64,000 nucleotides of DNA from Rutidosis leptorrhynchoides (lineage: Eukaryota > Streptophyta > Magnoliopsida > Asterales > Asteraceae). The stretch lies in the NCBI RefSeq assembly GCF_046630445.1, contig NC_092341.1, forward strand, positions 289,982,501 to 290,046,500. The letters run 5' to 3'. The translations under genes and the position numbers were made by a program. Under the pieces are notes generated by a model. That model did no database searches, had not been told where the DNA came from, and saw only the letters and a program-made list of their open reading frames with translations. Position 1 is the first letter of the stretch, and every line of letters starts with the position of its first letter. Positions 22,452 through 34,109 of this stretch are shown one piece after another.

Positions 22452-25400
22452 TGAAATGTCCCGTTCTTATTGATTAAAAACGTTCCATATTAATTGATTT
22501 CGTTGCGAGGTTTTGACCTCTATATGAGACGTTTTTCAAAGACTGCATTCATTTTTAAAACAAACCATAACCTTTATTTCATCAATAAAGGTTTAAAAAG
22601 CTTTACGTAGATTATTAAATAATGATAATCTAAAATAACCTATTTACACATGACCATTACATAATGGTTTACAATACAAATATGTTACAACAAAATAAGT
22701 TTCTTGAATGCAGTTTTTACACAATATCATACAAGCATGGACTCCAAATCTCGTCCTTATTTAAGTATGCGACAGCGGAAGCTCTTAATAATCACCTGAG
22801 AATAAACATGCTTAAAACGTCAACAAAAATGTTGGTGAGTTATAGGTTTAACCTATATATATATTAAATCATAATAATAGACCACAAGATTTCATATTTC
22901 AATATACATCCCATACATAGAGATAAAAATCATTCATATGGTGAACACCTGGTAACCGACATTAACAAGATGCATATATAAGAATATCCCCATCATTCCG
23001 GGACACCCTTCGGATATGATATAAATTTCGAAGTACTAAAGCATCCGGTACTTTGGATGGGGTTTGTTAGGCCCAATAGATCTATCTTTAGGATTCGCGT
23101 CAATTAGGGTGTCTGTTCCCTAATTCTTAGATTACCAGACTTAATAAAAAGGGGCATATTCGATTTCGATAATTCAACCATAGAATGTAGTTTCACGTAC
23201 TTGTGTCTATTTTGTAAATCATTTATAAAACCTGCATGTATTCTCATCCCAAAAATATTAGATTTTAAAGTGGGACTATAACTCACTTTCACAGATTTTT
23301 ACTTCGTCGGGAAGTAAGACTTGGCCACTGTTGATTCGCGAACCTATAACAATATATACATATATATTAAAGTATGTTCAAAATATATTTACAACACTTT
23401 TAATATATTTTGATGTTTTAAGTTTATTAAGTCAGCTGTCCTCGTTAGTAACCTATAACTAGTTGTCCACAGTTAGATGTACAGAAATAAATCGATAAAT
23501 ATTATCTTGAATCAATCCACGACCCAGTGTATACGTATCTCAGTATTGATCACAACTCAAACTATATATATTTTGAAATCAACCTCAATCCTGTATAGCT
23601 AACTCCAACATTCACATATAGAGTGTCTATGGTTGTTCCGAAATATATATAGATGTGTCGACATGATAGGTCGAAACATTGTATACGTGTCTATGGTATC
23701 TCAAGATTACATAATATACAATACAAGTTGATTAAGTTATGGTTGGAATAGATTTGTTACCAATTTTCACGTAGCTAAAATGAGAAAAATTATCCAATCT
23801 TGTTTTACCCATAACTTCTTCATTTTAAATCCGTTTTGAGTGAATCAAATTGCTATGGTTTCATATTGAACTCTATTTTATGAATCTAAACAGAAAAAGT
23901 ATAGGTTTATAGTCGGAAAAATAAGTTACAAGTCGTTTTTGTAAAGGTAGTCATTTCAGTCGAAAGAACGACGTCTAGATGACCATTTTAGAAAACATAC
24001 TTCCACTTTGAGTTTAACCATAATTTTTGGATATAGTTTCATGTTCATAATAAAAATCATTTTCTCAGAATAACAACTTTTAAATCAAAGTTTATCATAG
24101 TTTTTAATTAACTAACCCAAAACAGCCCGCGGTGTTACTACGACGGCGTAAATCCGGTTTTACGGTGTTTTTCGTGTTTCCAGGTTTTAAATCATTAAGT
24201 TAGCATATCATATAGATATAGAACATGTGTTTAGTTGATTTTAAAAGTCAAGTTAGAAGGATTAACTTTTGTTTGCGAACAAGTTTAGAATTAACTAAAC
24301 TATGTTCTAGTGATTACAAGTTTAAACCTTCGAATAAGATAGCTTTATATGTATGAATCGAATGATGTTATGAACATCATTACTACCTTAAGTTCCTTGG
24401 ATAAACCTACTGGAAAAGAGAAAAATGGATCTAGCTTCAACGGATCCTTGGATGGCTCGAAGTTCTTGAAGCAGAATCATGACACGAAAACAAGTTCAAG
24501 TAAGATCATCACTTGAAATAAGATTGTTATAGTTATAGAAATTGAACCAAAGTTTGAATATGATTATTACCTTGTATTAGAATGATAACCTACTGTAAGA
24601 AACAAAGATTTCTTGAGGTTGGATGATCACCTTACAAGATTGGAAGTGAGCTAGCAAACTTGAAAGTATTCTTGATTTTATGAAACTAGAACTTTTGAAA
24701 TTTATGAAGAACACTTAGAACTTGAAGATAGAACTTGAGAGAGATCAATTAGATGAAGAAAATTGAAGAATGAAAGTGTTTGTAGGTGTTTTTGGTCGTT
24801 GGTGTATGGATTAGATATAAAGGATATGTAATTTTGTTTTCATGTAAATAAGTCATGAATGATTACTCATATTTTTGTAATTTTATGAGATATTTCATGC
24901 TAGTTGCCAAATGATGGTTCCCACATGTGTTAGGTGACTCACATGGGCTGCTAAGAGCTGATCATTGGAGTGTATATACTAATAGTACATACATCTAAAA
25001 GCTGTGTATTGTACGAGTACGAATACGGGTGCATACGAGTAGAATTGTTGATGAAACTGAACGAGGATGTAATTGTAAGCATTTTTGTTAAGTAGAAGTA
25101 TTTTGATAAGTGTATTGAAGTCTTTCAAAAGTGTATAAATACATATTAAAACACTACATGTATATACATTTTAACTGAGTCGTTAAGTCATCGTTAGTCG
25201 TTACATGTAAGTGTTGTTTTGAAACCTTTAGGTTAACGATCTTGTTAAATGTTGTTAACCCAATGTTTATAATATCAAATGAGATTTTAAATAATTATAT
25301 TATCATGATATTATCATGTATGAATATCTCTTAATATGATATATATACATTAAATGTCTTTACAACGATAATCGTTACATATATGTCTCGTTTAAAAATC

Positions 25401-25702
25401 ATTAAGTTAGTAGTCTTGTTTTTACATATGTAGTTCATTGTTAATATACTTAATGATATGTTTACTTATCATAGTATCATGTTAACTATATATATATCCA
25501 TATATATGTCATCATATAGTTTTTACAAGTTTTAACGTTCGTGAATCACCGGTCAACTTGGGTGGTCAATTGTCTATATGAAACATATTTCAATTAATCA
25601 AGTCTTAACAAGTTTGATTGCTTAATATGTTGGAAACATTTAATCATGTAAATATCAATCTCAATTAATATATATAAACATGGAAAAGTTCGGGTCACTA
25701 CA
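22452..25702 (-). repeat. Element A 5' LTR
   Basis: 3251 bases, paired with 12599-15850. It ends CACTACA at 25702 and is followed by the target duplication TTATT. Confidence 0.95.
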
Positions 25703-27036
25703 TTATTAATCTTATTATTTTTATTAGTAATATTATTAGTATTATACATAAAATACTACGACGAGGTTATGTCCAAACGATTTCAAAACGAGTTTACAAG
25801 CAAGCTAGAGTTAAGGAAATTATGGGTTATTGCCAAGGAGGTTATGGGTAATGTTCGGGGGTATATTTGTAAATCAAACCTAGTGTTTATCATCTCCGTT
25901 ACATCTACGTACTTTTCTACAATATTGAATCTCAATATTGATACGTTGAGATCTACGGTTATTCGATACTCTGAGTTTCATATGATCCCTTTTTACTCTC
26001 TACATTTTTGGGCTGAGAATACATGCAAATGCGTTATTAACTGATTTACAATATTTATATGCATGAGTTTCATTTGCTCCCTTTTTAATTGCTTTTGCAA
26101 TCTATATTTTTGGGCTGAGAATACATGCACTTTATTTTAAACACAATGGATACAAGTACATACTAAATTCTACACCGAGTTTGAACCGAAAATCCCTTAG
26201 CTTTGGTAACTAGTAACTGCCGGTTATAAGAACTGGTGGGCGCGAGTAGTTATATATGGATCCATAGGGCTTGACATCCCCGTCTGTTCCAGGTATAGAG
26301 ACCCTAGCCTGAACTATAAAACAGACGTATGCTATTTGAGTTTAGTACATGTTGGTTTGCGTGTATTGTACATGTTGGTTGCATGTATGTTAAAACAGGG
26401 GTACTTATTATATAGACGTTAAAGTTTAGTTACCAGGGTGCTCAATCTTGTAGAATATTTTGATAAACGTTTCTGGATGAAACAACTGAAATCTTGTGAT
26501 CCACCTTTATATACAGATTATACGAAACATTAAAACTATGAACTCACCAACCTTTGTGTTGACACTTGTTAGCATGTTTATTCTCAGGTTTCCTAGAAGT
26601 CTTCCGCTGTTTGCTTAGATGTTAGACAAGCTATGTGCATGGAGTCTTACATGACATATTTTTCAAGGAAACGTTGCATTCACCAAATCATCACCATGTA
26701 TCTTATTTTGACTGCATTGTCAACGGAAGTACTGTTGTAAACTATTATTTATGGTGATTGTCTATATGTAGAAATCACCAGATGTCGAAAACCTTTGATT
26801 TAAATATTCATTTATGGTGTGCCTTTTCAAAAGAATGCAATGTTTACAAAACGTATCATATAGAGGTCAAATACCTCGCAATGAAATCAATGAATGACGT
26901 GTTCGTCCATATGGATTTGGAGCGATCGTCACAGGCGAGTAATCCGACCTCATACTCTGATGTATGCAGCTCAACATGATTATTTTCAATCTGTTTTTAA
27001 TCCTTCTCTGCCCACCACAATATATGCATCCTAAAC

Positions 27037-27105
27037 ATGATTCGAACCTGAAACCGCTTGCAAGAAAAACTCAGAGCCCCAACCACTAGGTTATATTGTG
27101 ATACT
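27037..27105 (-). repeat. tRNA-derived (SINE-like) remnant
   Basis: On the minus strand a box-A-like CTAGTGGTTGGGG (about 27089-27077) precedes a box-B-like GGTTCGAATC (27048-27039). No full tRNA folds, so this is a tRNA-derived repeat and not a gene. Confidence 0.4.
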
Positions 27106-27461
27106 TGGTTTTACACCTAAACTTTGTTTACTTAGTTGATCCTCGTTTTTTACACGAGTTAAGCGATTGGTCTATCTCATTAATGTCCGTCATTATAATT
27201 AGTAAATACATGTGATTGTTTTTGACAAAGTCGAAAGCACCGTCTGATATATATAAACAACAAATCTCTAATTGACATATACAGGGTACTTGTTACTCCA
27301 CATAATAAAAACTAAAAACGTATAAATGCTAAGATGGTAGGTTAGAAATCTTAATGAAACTATTAAAATTCTCTTAAAATATTTTTTTAAATAAAATAAC
27401 AGTTCTCTTGACACTATATTTATACATTGGAAACATTATTTAAACAAATTTACGAAGATCA

Positions 27462-27660
27462 CAACAACAACAATAATAAAACACAATACACATAAGTGGT
27501 GTATGAGAGATATGAGATGTAGACAATCCTTCGCTTATCCGAGAATAATGACAAGTCATTTCTCCACCCAGAGTGAAAACGCTCTCAAAAGTAGAGAAAT
27601 TCATCTTTCTCTCTATTCGAGGGATAGAGCGATTGTTTCCGAGTGGACATCCGGCAATAA
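27462..27660 (-). repeat. SINE of the TS type
   Basis: Read on the minus strand, the body begins near GCCGGATGTCCACTCGG, passes GTCTACATCTCATATC and ends in TTG-type repeats (plus-strand ACAACAACAACAATAAT at 27461-27477). A (TTG)n tail is characteristic of TS-family plant SINEs. Family assignment is from memory of that layout. Exact ends and target duplications could not be fixed. Confidence 0.45.
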
Positions 27661-28974
27661 GTACGGAATTTTTTTTTATTAAAAATAAAATTGAGACGCC
27701 ATGAAAATGAAAAAATCAAATTTTCATGGGTTTTAAATCCTGCATGAAATTTAACTTAGACTCTAAGATCTTATCTGAATATCTTATCAGGATAACATCA
27801 AATGCAAAGACATTAATCGCTAGAGTCCTTCATATAGACGGGTCGCAAGGACGCGAATCATTTGTGCGTCGTGAAGGAGAAACTGTAAATAATAACCATA
27901 CGGAAGTCGCTTGCGAATTGCGTTGACAAATTTGCAATGTTTTTTAACAAATTATCACAAACATTTTTATTTGAGCAAATTCGTTAAAAACTCTATTTTA
28001 TTCTCTCCTTACAATCCTAAATAGTGTAATACGGAGTACTTTTTTCTATAACTCTAAATACTAGTTGTGGGCTTGTGGCTAGTTTCGTCGTTTTTCCTTT
28101 TTGGAAAGCATAATTTTATTACCAGCTAGTTTCGTTGTTACATGGCTCGGCTCAGCTTCTCTAATGTCGTTTTTAGGTTCGGGTTTACTTTTTATCAGAA
28201 GAATTTAAGTAAAAAAAGTTACATCTTTACCTACGAATAACACTGGTCACCCAATTCAATAAATATCCTCTTATCTACTCGCTTCATATATGGATAATCT
28301 AGATCCATATGTATGAATAATGAATATGAATACATATTAAAGTGTTAGTGAACGTATATTGTGAAATATATATATATAATAATGTGAAAGTGTATAAAGT
28401 TCACATATCTTATATGCATCCATTATTTTAATAGGCTTTTGTTATTTTGAGATTTAGTATAAATTAAATGCACGTATCTATTAGGTAAATTTAAATTTCA
28501 ATATCATCAACTATATAGTAAATATAGTAATAGTGACTTCACAATCAATGATATATTACAATTTACAATTTTACAATACATCTATACATTTATATTTGAC
28601 AAAATCTATGTAATAACCGTAGCAATTTTTCTACAATTACGTATTGTTGTGGTTAAATGTTTATTATGTCTTGTTATATATATATTTTTATAACATTTTA
28701 TTTTCTTTACATATTAAGAATAAATTAATAGTTTTCTTTAATATCTAAATGATATTCTTCATGGTTAATATATATTGAATATGACAGATGACTCATGATT
28801 GATGAATTAAATAAAATTAAAGGAATCATAGATCATAGATCATAGTTATTAGTTAGTAGATAAATAATTAACATAAAAATAAAATAAAATATAAAATAAA
28901 AATAAAAAACAAATGAATATAATTATGGATTCTGATCTACGAAGCGGGTCCACCCATTTGCTATAATTACGCGA
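27661..28974. other. Intergenic, AT-rich; no gene recognised
   Basis: No supported ORF. Open frames here are short and lack recognisable motifs. This is upstream flank of the NAC gene. Confidence 0.6.
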
Positions 28975-28982
28975 TATAAATA
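28975..28982 (+). promoter_or_regulatory. TATA box of the NAC gene
   Basis: TATAAATA about 147 bases before the NAC ATG. It is followed by a C/T-rich stretch and a leader with TCTCCACGTTTTC. Spacing predicts transcription starting near 29010. Confidence 0.6.
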
Positions 28983-29128
28983 TCCGACTCATCCACCCCT
29001 TTTTTGGGCTATCATCACACAATTCATTCTTGCTCTCCACGTTTTCTATCGAAACCCCCTCTAGGGTTTCGATTTCAATCTTCCGTCGAAATCGAAACCT
29101 AATCTCAATCAATCAATCGATCAATTTC

Positions 29129-30666
29129 ATGGCTTCTGAGTTGACAGAAGCGGCGACTGTTTCCAATCCACATTCTTACGCCGGAGAAAAACTGTTCCCG
29201 CCAGGTTTCCGGTTTCATCCGACGGATGAAGAACTCATTCTGTATTATCTTAAACGAAAAACCTGCGGTCGATCTCTCAAACTTGATATCATTGCCCTAA
29301 TTGATGTTTATAAATGGCACCCTAACGAATTGCCAGGTATACACATTCACTCTTTCACTTCATTAATAACTCCATATTCATATTAACTGTTATTTTTTTA
29401 GGGTTTAATTAATTGTTTTTATGATATGATATTGTGATACTTTCAACATTAATATGTATACTGTTTGAACATTTGGCTGTGTTCATACTAGTACCATTTA
29501 TTTATATGTTATCGTGCATCCAAACTCTGTTTTATCAGTAGATCATTATTATTATTATTATTATTGTCATAATGTCATTATATGCTGCTGTATTTGTACT
29601 AGTTTTACTATTGATGCATAGTATTTTTTTTGTTTGTTATCTCATTAACTGTATCATTGAAGATTATATCTAATGAATGTTGTGATGAATTTGTAATGTA
29701 GGTTTATCTAAATGGAAAACTGGTGACAGGCAATGGTTCTACTTTTGCCCAAGTGGTCGAAAGTATCCCAGCGGAGTTAAATCTAGCAGGGCAACTAAGT
29801 ACGGTTATTGGAAGGCAACCGGAAAGGATCGTGTTATAACGTGCAAATTGCGGTCTGTTGGGTTTAAAAAAACTCTCATTTATCATGAAGGTCGTGCACC
29901 CTCTGGTCAACGTACTGATTGGGTGATGCATGAGTACGCCCTGAACGAAGATGAGCTCAAGAGTTGCAGACAAATTGAAGGTTTTTACGTCTTGTGCAAA
30001 GTGTTTAAAAAGAGCGGACTGGGACCCAAAAACGGTGAACAGTATGGTGCTCCTTTTGTAGAAGAAGAGTGGGAAGACGATCATGACTTTCTAGGTCTTG
30101 ATGAGATATTAGTGCATAACGTTAATAAGTTAGTGAATGAGCCTCAATCAACAAGTGGTATTATGGTTAATAATGTTGAGGAAGAAAAACAAGAAAGTGT
30201 GATAGATGTGGGCCCGAGCCAAGAGGCGCAGCCTGATTCTGATTTGGTTCATGCAGCAAATGAACCGTCTGTGATTAGTTCTGTGGAGGAGGTTCAGCAG
30301 CCGTTGGTGGTCAATGATGATTTTCTTGAATTGGATGATTTAATTATTCCACAAGATGCTTACCAAAACACTCAATTGCCCATGTTGGATGATGATCGGC
30401 CGTTTGCTTATTTTGACGGTTTTGATGCGCTTGATTTCCAAGATCCATTCACAAGTCAACCAATTCGATACTCGTCTTATACAAGTAATGTTGGTTTTGA
30501 AACTGAAAACTCATGTTTTCATTTGTACTCAAATGGTACCGGAACTGATGCTATAAACACTGAGGTTCAAGCGGGTTATGACCTCTCGACTCAAGTACCT
30601 GAAGTTGCCAGTTCTTTGCATTCAGGTTCTGAATTTGAATCAAGTTTTTGGAGGAATACGCATTAA
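29129..30666 (+). CDS. NAC-domain transcription factor, two exons
   Basis: Exon 1 is 29129-29336 and exon 2 is 29702-30666. The intron starts GT after ...ELP(G) and ends AG at 29700-29701. Joined length is 391 codons. The NAC domain spans about residues 22-173, with [15 protein letters not shown], the DNA-contacting WKATGKDR (106-113), [14 protein letters not shown] and TDWVMHEY. The continuation [18 protein letters not shown] resembles the ANAC017/ANAC013 stress-responsive group, many of which are membrane-tethered. The acidic C-terminal half with [12 protein letters not shown] suits an activation domain. The ORF ends at TAA 30664-30666 with no hydrophobic C-terminal segment, so this copy is shorter than ANAC017 and looks soluble unless an unseen 3' exon exists. 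The start at 29129 is chosen because the in-frame upstream ATG at 29030 adds a low-complexity leader. The usual second NAC intron is absent. Confidence 0.9.
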
Positions 30667-31332
30667 CAAATGGGGTTGTGATTTACTAATTGACACCTAA
30701 AAGAGGTTAGATTTTGTAGAGTCCAGTTGAGAGATGTTAACATATGGCTAACATTCAGGCTCTTGATCAGATGGCAAAAGGCCCAACTTGAAGAGTTCTG
30801 GTGCTATGAATGTGGTATAGGTGGCTTAATTGTTAGCTGATGGACATGTTTTTTTGCTAGCGGTCGGTTTTTGCTGATTATTCTAGGTGTTGAAAACTGA
30901 AACACCAAAATCTGCTTTGAATCAGTTATGAAAAAATGGAGATGATGATGATGGTTCATATAAGTGGTTTTCTTCCACTTCAGCATTGGAGAGTTACGAA
31001 AAATTGTAACTCCGAAACTATAAGGCTTAAGTGATCATTTAGATCGAGCAAACATGGATTTTGTTTACGTTTAGTTTCTTTGGAGTATTGTTTGTTTTAT
31101 TAATCTTTGTCTGATTTCATAGATGTTGGTTGAAATTAAGGAAAGAGGTTATATTGAGATAAATCCACGTATACATAGGTATCTCTTATCCTTAGGTATG
31201 GACAAATAACCTTACAGTGATTGTTACAAGTTGATGTGTTAGAATTAGAATATGTGTGACATATAAGGCAGGAGATAGGACATAGGTTGATAACATACGT
31301 ATATCTTAGCTATCAGTGGCAATGGTCTAGTC
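30667..31332 (+). other. NAC 3' flank / probable 3' UTR
   Basis: No further ORF of note. No clear AATAAA was fixed. TTTTATTAATCTTTG near 31096 is a possible 3'-end region. Confidence 0.4.
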
Positions 31333-31335
31333 TTA

Positions 31336-31695
31336 GAGCTCTAGGAGTCGAGCACTTTTGTCACTGTTAAAGGGATTTAACACCGGGGACACCGGTGCGC
31401 ACCACTCCCCTCCAGTGTTAAATCAATGTTAAATCTGCGTTAAATGCTTCAACGTTACCTGGCTAACAGTGTGTTTAAAGATTTAACACCGGGGACACCG
31501 GTGCACACCACTCCTCTCCGGTGTTAAATCACCGTTAAATCACCAAAATTTTATTTTTATTTTTATTATATTTTTTTTATTAGTTAAATAAATTAAATAA
31601 TAATAATTAAATAATGATTTAACACTGAGGTTTAACACTGAACGATTTCCCCTGTTTTGACCTCAGGATTTAACACCGAACGACTCCCTGTGCTC
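31336..31695. mobile_element. PIF/Harbinger-like MITE with internal hairpin duplicates
   Basis: It is flanked by TTA on both sides (31333-31335 and 31696-31698). Terminal inverted repeats are GAGCTCTAGGAGTCG against GAGCACAGGGAGTCG, 12 of 15 matching. The 3-bp TTA duplication is typical of Harbinger elements. Length is 360 bases with no ORF. Inside are two ~51-base copies (31374-31424 and 31480-31530), each a fold-back with GATTTAACAC at one end and GTGTTAAATC at the other. Confidence 0.6.
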
Positions 31696-31698
31696 TTA

Positions 31699-32511
31699 TT
31701 AACAGAACAACTCAAATGATGTGCTTAGTTATAATTTGTTCATTATGAATCGTATGAACCATAACCTAACTAGCTAATTATGTCAGTTCGATAATTCTAA
31801 GTAAATTAAGTGGCAATCCAATGCAAATAAAACTTTTATTGCTAAAATAAGAAAGCTGCAAAAAGAAATCACCTCGCACAATTTGTAAGAGCTTATGAAC
31901 AGGGCGATACAAATTATACTTCGTCTCTGATCCATGTCTTCGACAAAAGTTACGATTTTAAAAGTATTCTACATAACAAAACTCTGAATGTCAACCACAC
32001 TAAATCGAACACCTTTTGTGTTTTGAAAAAAATTAAAAAGAAAAATAAAATTGCAATAGAAATACACGATACAAGAATATTGTAGATAGATTATTTATTT
32101 TGCAGATAATCCTATGCAGCAACAACCTTGCATTTGAAGTTATTTCTTCGTTGCTTTTTAATAATAAAATAAAGTACACAAAATAAAAGAAGTGTTTAAA
32201 ACTTTAAATGTAATGTTCAAATGAACACTACTATTGAATAGTGTGTGCGTGAGTGTTTCGGTTTTTATGTTTCAGGTATATACAAAAAATAAAATTAAAA
32301 AGCAAAGAAATGATGGAATTTTGAAGACACATGTGCAGTTAATTAGCTACATACTTTTGCAGCCATGTTTTGTTATTAACATTAACACACACTTACTTTA
32401 TATAGTAAAAGTGGTGCGGAAAATCGTCGTTTCAGTTATATCGGATTGTCGTTTTGAGTTTGCGTTCACATTACAAACGGTCCATCAACTTCGACTACAT
32501 TTACACGACGC
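31699..32511. other. Intergenic; nothing recognised
   Basis: AT-rich with no supported coding sequence. The open frame at 32234-32581 has no motif and runs into the C homopolymer. Confidence 0.5.
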
Positions 32512-32560
32512 CCCCCCCCCCCCCCCTAATTTACACTTTTCCAGGAGTAAAAAGTGTAAA
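32512..32560. repeat. C homopolymer followed by an inverted repeat
   Basis: About 15 consecutive C (32512-32526), then TTTACACTTTT (32530-32540) and AAAAGTGTAAA (32550-32560), a perfect 11-base hairpin stem. Confidence 0.8.
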
Positions 32561-32616
32561 GATAAAATTTTATTAAAATAAAAGAAACTAATTCCACCCG
32601 GATTTATAACGAGCCC

Positions 32617-33016
32617 TATCTTCTCGCTCGGTGCGAGTTAAATTTTTTCAGAGACCACCGTTCAACTCGAAAAAATCTTACGAACCCAACGGGACTAACT
32701 ATACGCGAAACGGACACTTCCCAAAAAACGCTAAACACAACGACAACCCGTATCTACCCGCTCGCCACGAGTTAAATTTTTTCAACGGCAGCGTCAGACT
32801 CGAAATAATTTTATGAACAAAACGAAACTAACCACGTTCGAAACAGACACTTTTTAAAAAACGCTAAACACAACGACAACCCGTATCTTTCTGTTCGCCG
32901 GGAGTTAAATTTTTCTGACAACACCGTTACACTCGAAAAATTTATTGAATAAAACAAAAGTAACTACGTTCGAAACGGATACTTTTAAAAAAAAACGCTT
33001 AACACAACGACATCTA
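32617..33016. repeat. Degenerate 134-base tandem repeat, three copies
   Basis: Units begin TATCTTCTCG, TATCTACCCG and TATCTTTCTG at 32617, 32751 and 32884. Each holds GAGTTAAATTTTT, an ACTCGAAA block, an ACGTTCGAAAC-like block and AACACAACGACA. Such minisatellite arrays are common inside plant Helitrons. Confidence 0.75.
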
Positions 33017-33084
33017 AAACGGCGCTTAACACATGGGTCGTGTTCCCCTCTGTAAATACACAACGCTACGTTAAATATGAATAC

Positions 33085-33130
33085 GCGGGCCGAAAGCCCC
33101 CGCCGCAACGCGTGGGCCGGTCCGGACTAG
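33085..33130 (+). mobile_element. Candidate Helitron 3' terminus
   Basis: A GC-rich fold-back (CGCGGGCCGAAAGCCC...CGCGTGGGCC) is followed a few bases later by CTAG at 33127-33130 and then T. Helitrons end in a hairpin plus CTRR and insert between A and T. The 5' TC end was not identified, so only the terminus is called. The tandem repeats at 32617-33016 probably belong to it. Confidence 0.45.
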
Positions 33131-33227
33131 TTATTACTCCGTACTAAATTTGACCATTTGCTGAAATGATGGAATTTTGAAGGACGTGGATTTTGAAGGA
33201 CGTGGATTTTGTGTTAAGTGGGCACTC

Positions 33228-33793
33228 ACGCCATGTGATCGTTTTTTATTAAAAGCTAATATCTTTATCACAAAAAAAAAAAAAAAGAAAGAATGTTGCA
33301 CGAGAAAGACAACCACAACGGTTGCATCTGAGTCACGAAAACAGACTAAAAGTACAACAAAAAAGAGTAGGTTGCGAAGAAAACAACCCCATCACTATGT
33401 TCAAGTATGTGTTAAACAGTAACCGGGATTAGTGAGCCAAACGTGCCAATCTATTTTCTTCTTTCGCGATCTAAAAGACAGTCACTCGAAAGTTTTGATT
33501 TGAAGTTCATTTAGCGTCATCGGAGTGTTCCACTTTTTATTGCAGAATACAAGGTTGTTCCGATTCTTCCAAATGAGATACGCACAAATCCAACGAGTAG
33601 CTTGCCATAGCGAATTGCCATGACTTGTAATATTTCTAGCGTCCGAAAGTCTGAAAATGTCCTCGAGAGATGTCGAATTGAAAGTACCGAATTTCCACCA
33701 TCTATACACACTTTTCCATAACTCAAGAACGTATTTGCACGATAAGAGATAATGATCAACCGATTCCAAATCTTCAATTACGCCATGTGATCG
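33228..33793 (-). mobile_element. 5'-truncated LINE insertion with 14-bp target duplication
   Basis: The direct repeats ACGCCATGTGATCG at 33228-33241 and 33780-33793 match perfectly. Between them 538 bases read on the minus strand as a LINE 3' end finishing TTTTAATAAAAAA against the duplication. The retained frame (33779-33482) encodes a reverse-transcriptase zinc-binding (zf-RVT) tail: LESVDHYLLSCKYVLELW, then WICAYLIWKNRN. Everything upstream of zf-RVT is missing, as expected for abortive target-primed reverse transcription. The apparent ORF start at 33805 lies in flanking DNA, so its first 9 residues are not LINE. Confidence 0.8.
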
Positions 33794-34109
33794 TCTGCGT
33801 AACATGTGGTGTCAGTATCCACTATTGACTTTTAAGAGTCTTTCTTTTTCAATATTGACTACGAATTTCATTGATTGTGTATATGACACTTGCTGAAAGA
33901 TATATCAATGAAAACAAATTTATAATTCAATCCATCTCGTATAACTTTTATCAAATATTATATAACACAAATACAAATATTTAAAGTCAAAATTGAAAAA
34001 AAAAGATTCTAAAAATAAATAATATGGAATGACTAATTTTATTTTTATGACATTTATGTTAATGTTAATGTAATTAAAAAGATTTCCTTTGTTGTAAATA
34101 AAATTGTAG
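33794..34109. other. Intergenic; nothing recognised
   Basis: AT-rich, no motif or ORF that I can support. Confidence 0.5.

Larger units (their letters stand above)
12599..25702 (-). mobile_element. Element A: complete Ty3/gypsy chromovirus with extra ORFs
   Basis: A 13.1-kb element with LTRs at 12599-15850 and 22452-25702, TG...CA ends, and an exact target duplication TTATT (12594-12598 and 25703-25707). Reading from the right, the order is 5' LTR, initiator-Met primer-binding site, acidic ORF, F-box/Sel1 ORF, internal PPT-like motif, gag-pol, PPT, 3' LTR. A C-terminal chromodomain and very long LTRs point to the Tekay/Del branch of chromoviruses (inference). The two LTRs differ at only about 16 positions by eye (~0.5%), so insertion is recent. 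Gag-pol has one nonsense codon, and the F-box ORF has lost its ATG. Element B is a near-identical sister. Confidence 0.95.
11504..26933 (+). mobile_element. Element J: solo LTR, split by element A
   Basis: It starts TGTGATGACCCGG at 11504 and ends GATCGTCACA at 26933, with an identical 5-bp flank GGCGA at 11499-11503 and 26934-26938. Removing element A and its duplication leaves about 2.3 kb of LTR. No primer-binding site, polypurine tract or internal region is present, so this is a solo LTR made by LTR-LTR recombination. Its sequence is related to fragment I (36684-38152) in the opposite orientation, including GCTACAGT-rich repeats at about 11860-11965, paired GCGATCGC palindromes, and both shared LTR hairpins (26548-26561 and 26873-26887). 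Confidence 0.85.

Noticed and set aside
28028-28045. Stowaway-like MITE end (TACGGAGTACTTTTTT; also TACTCCGTA near 33136)
   Set aside because: No paired inverted repeat with TA duplication was found at a suitable distance.
29704-30084. 126-codon minus-strand ORF over the NAC second exon
   Set aside because: Antisense shadow of a conserved NAC domain.
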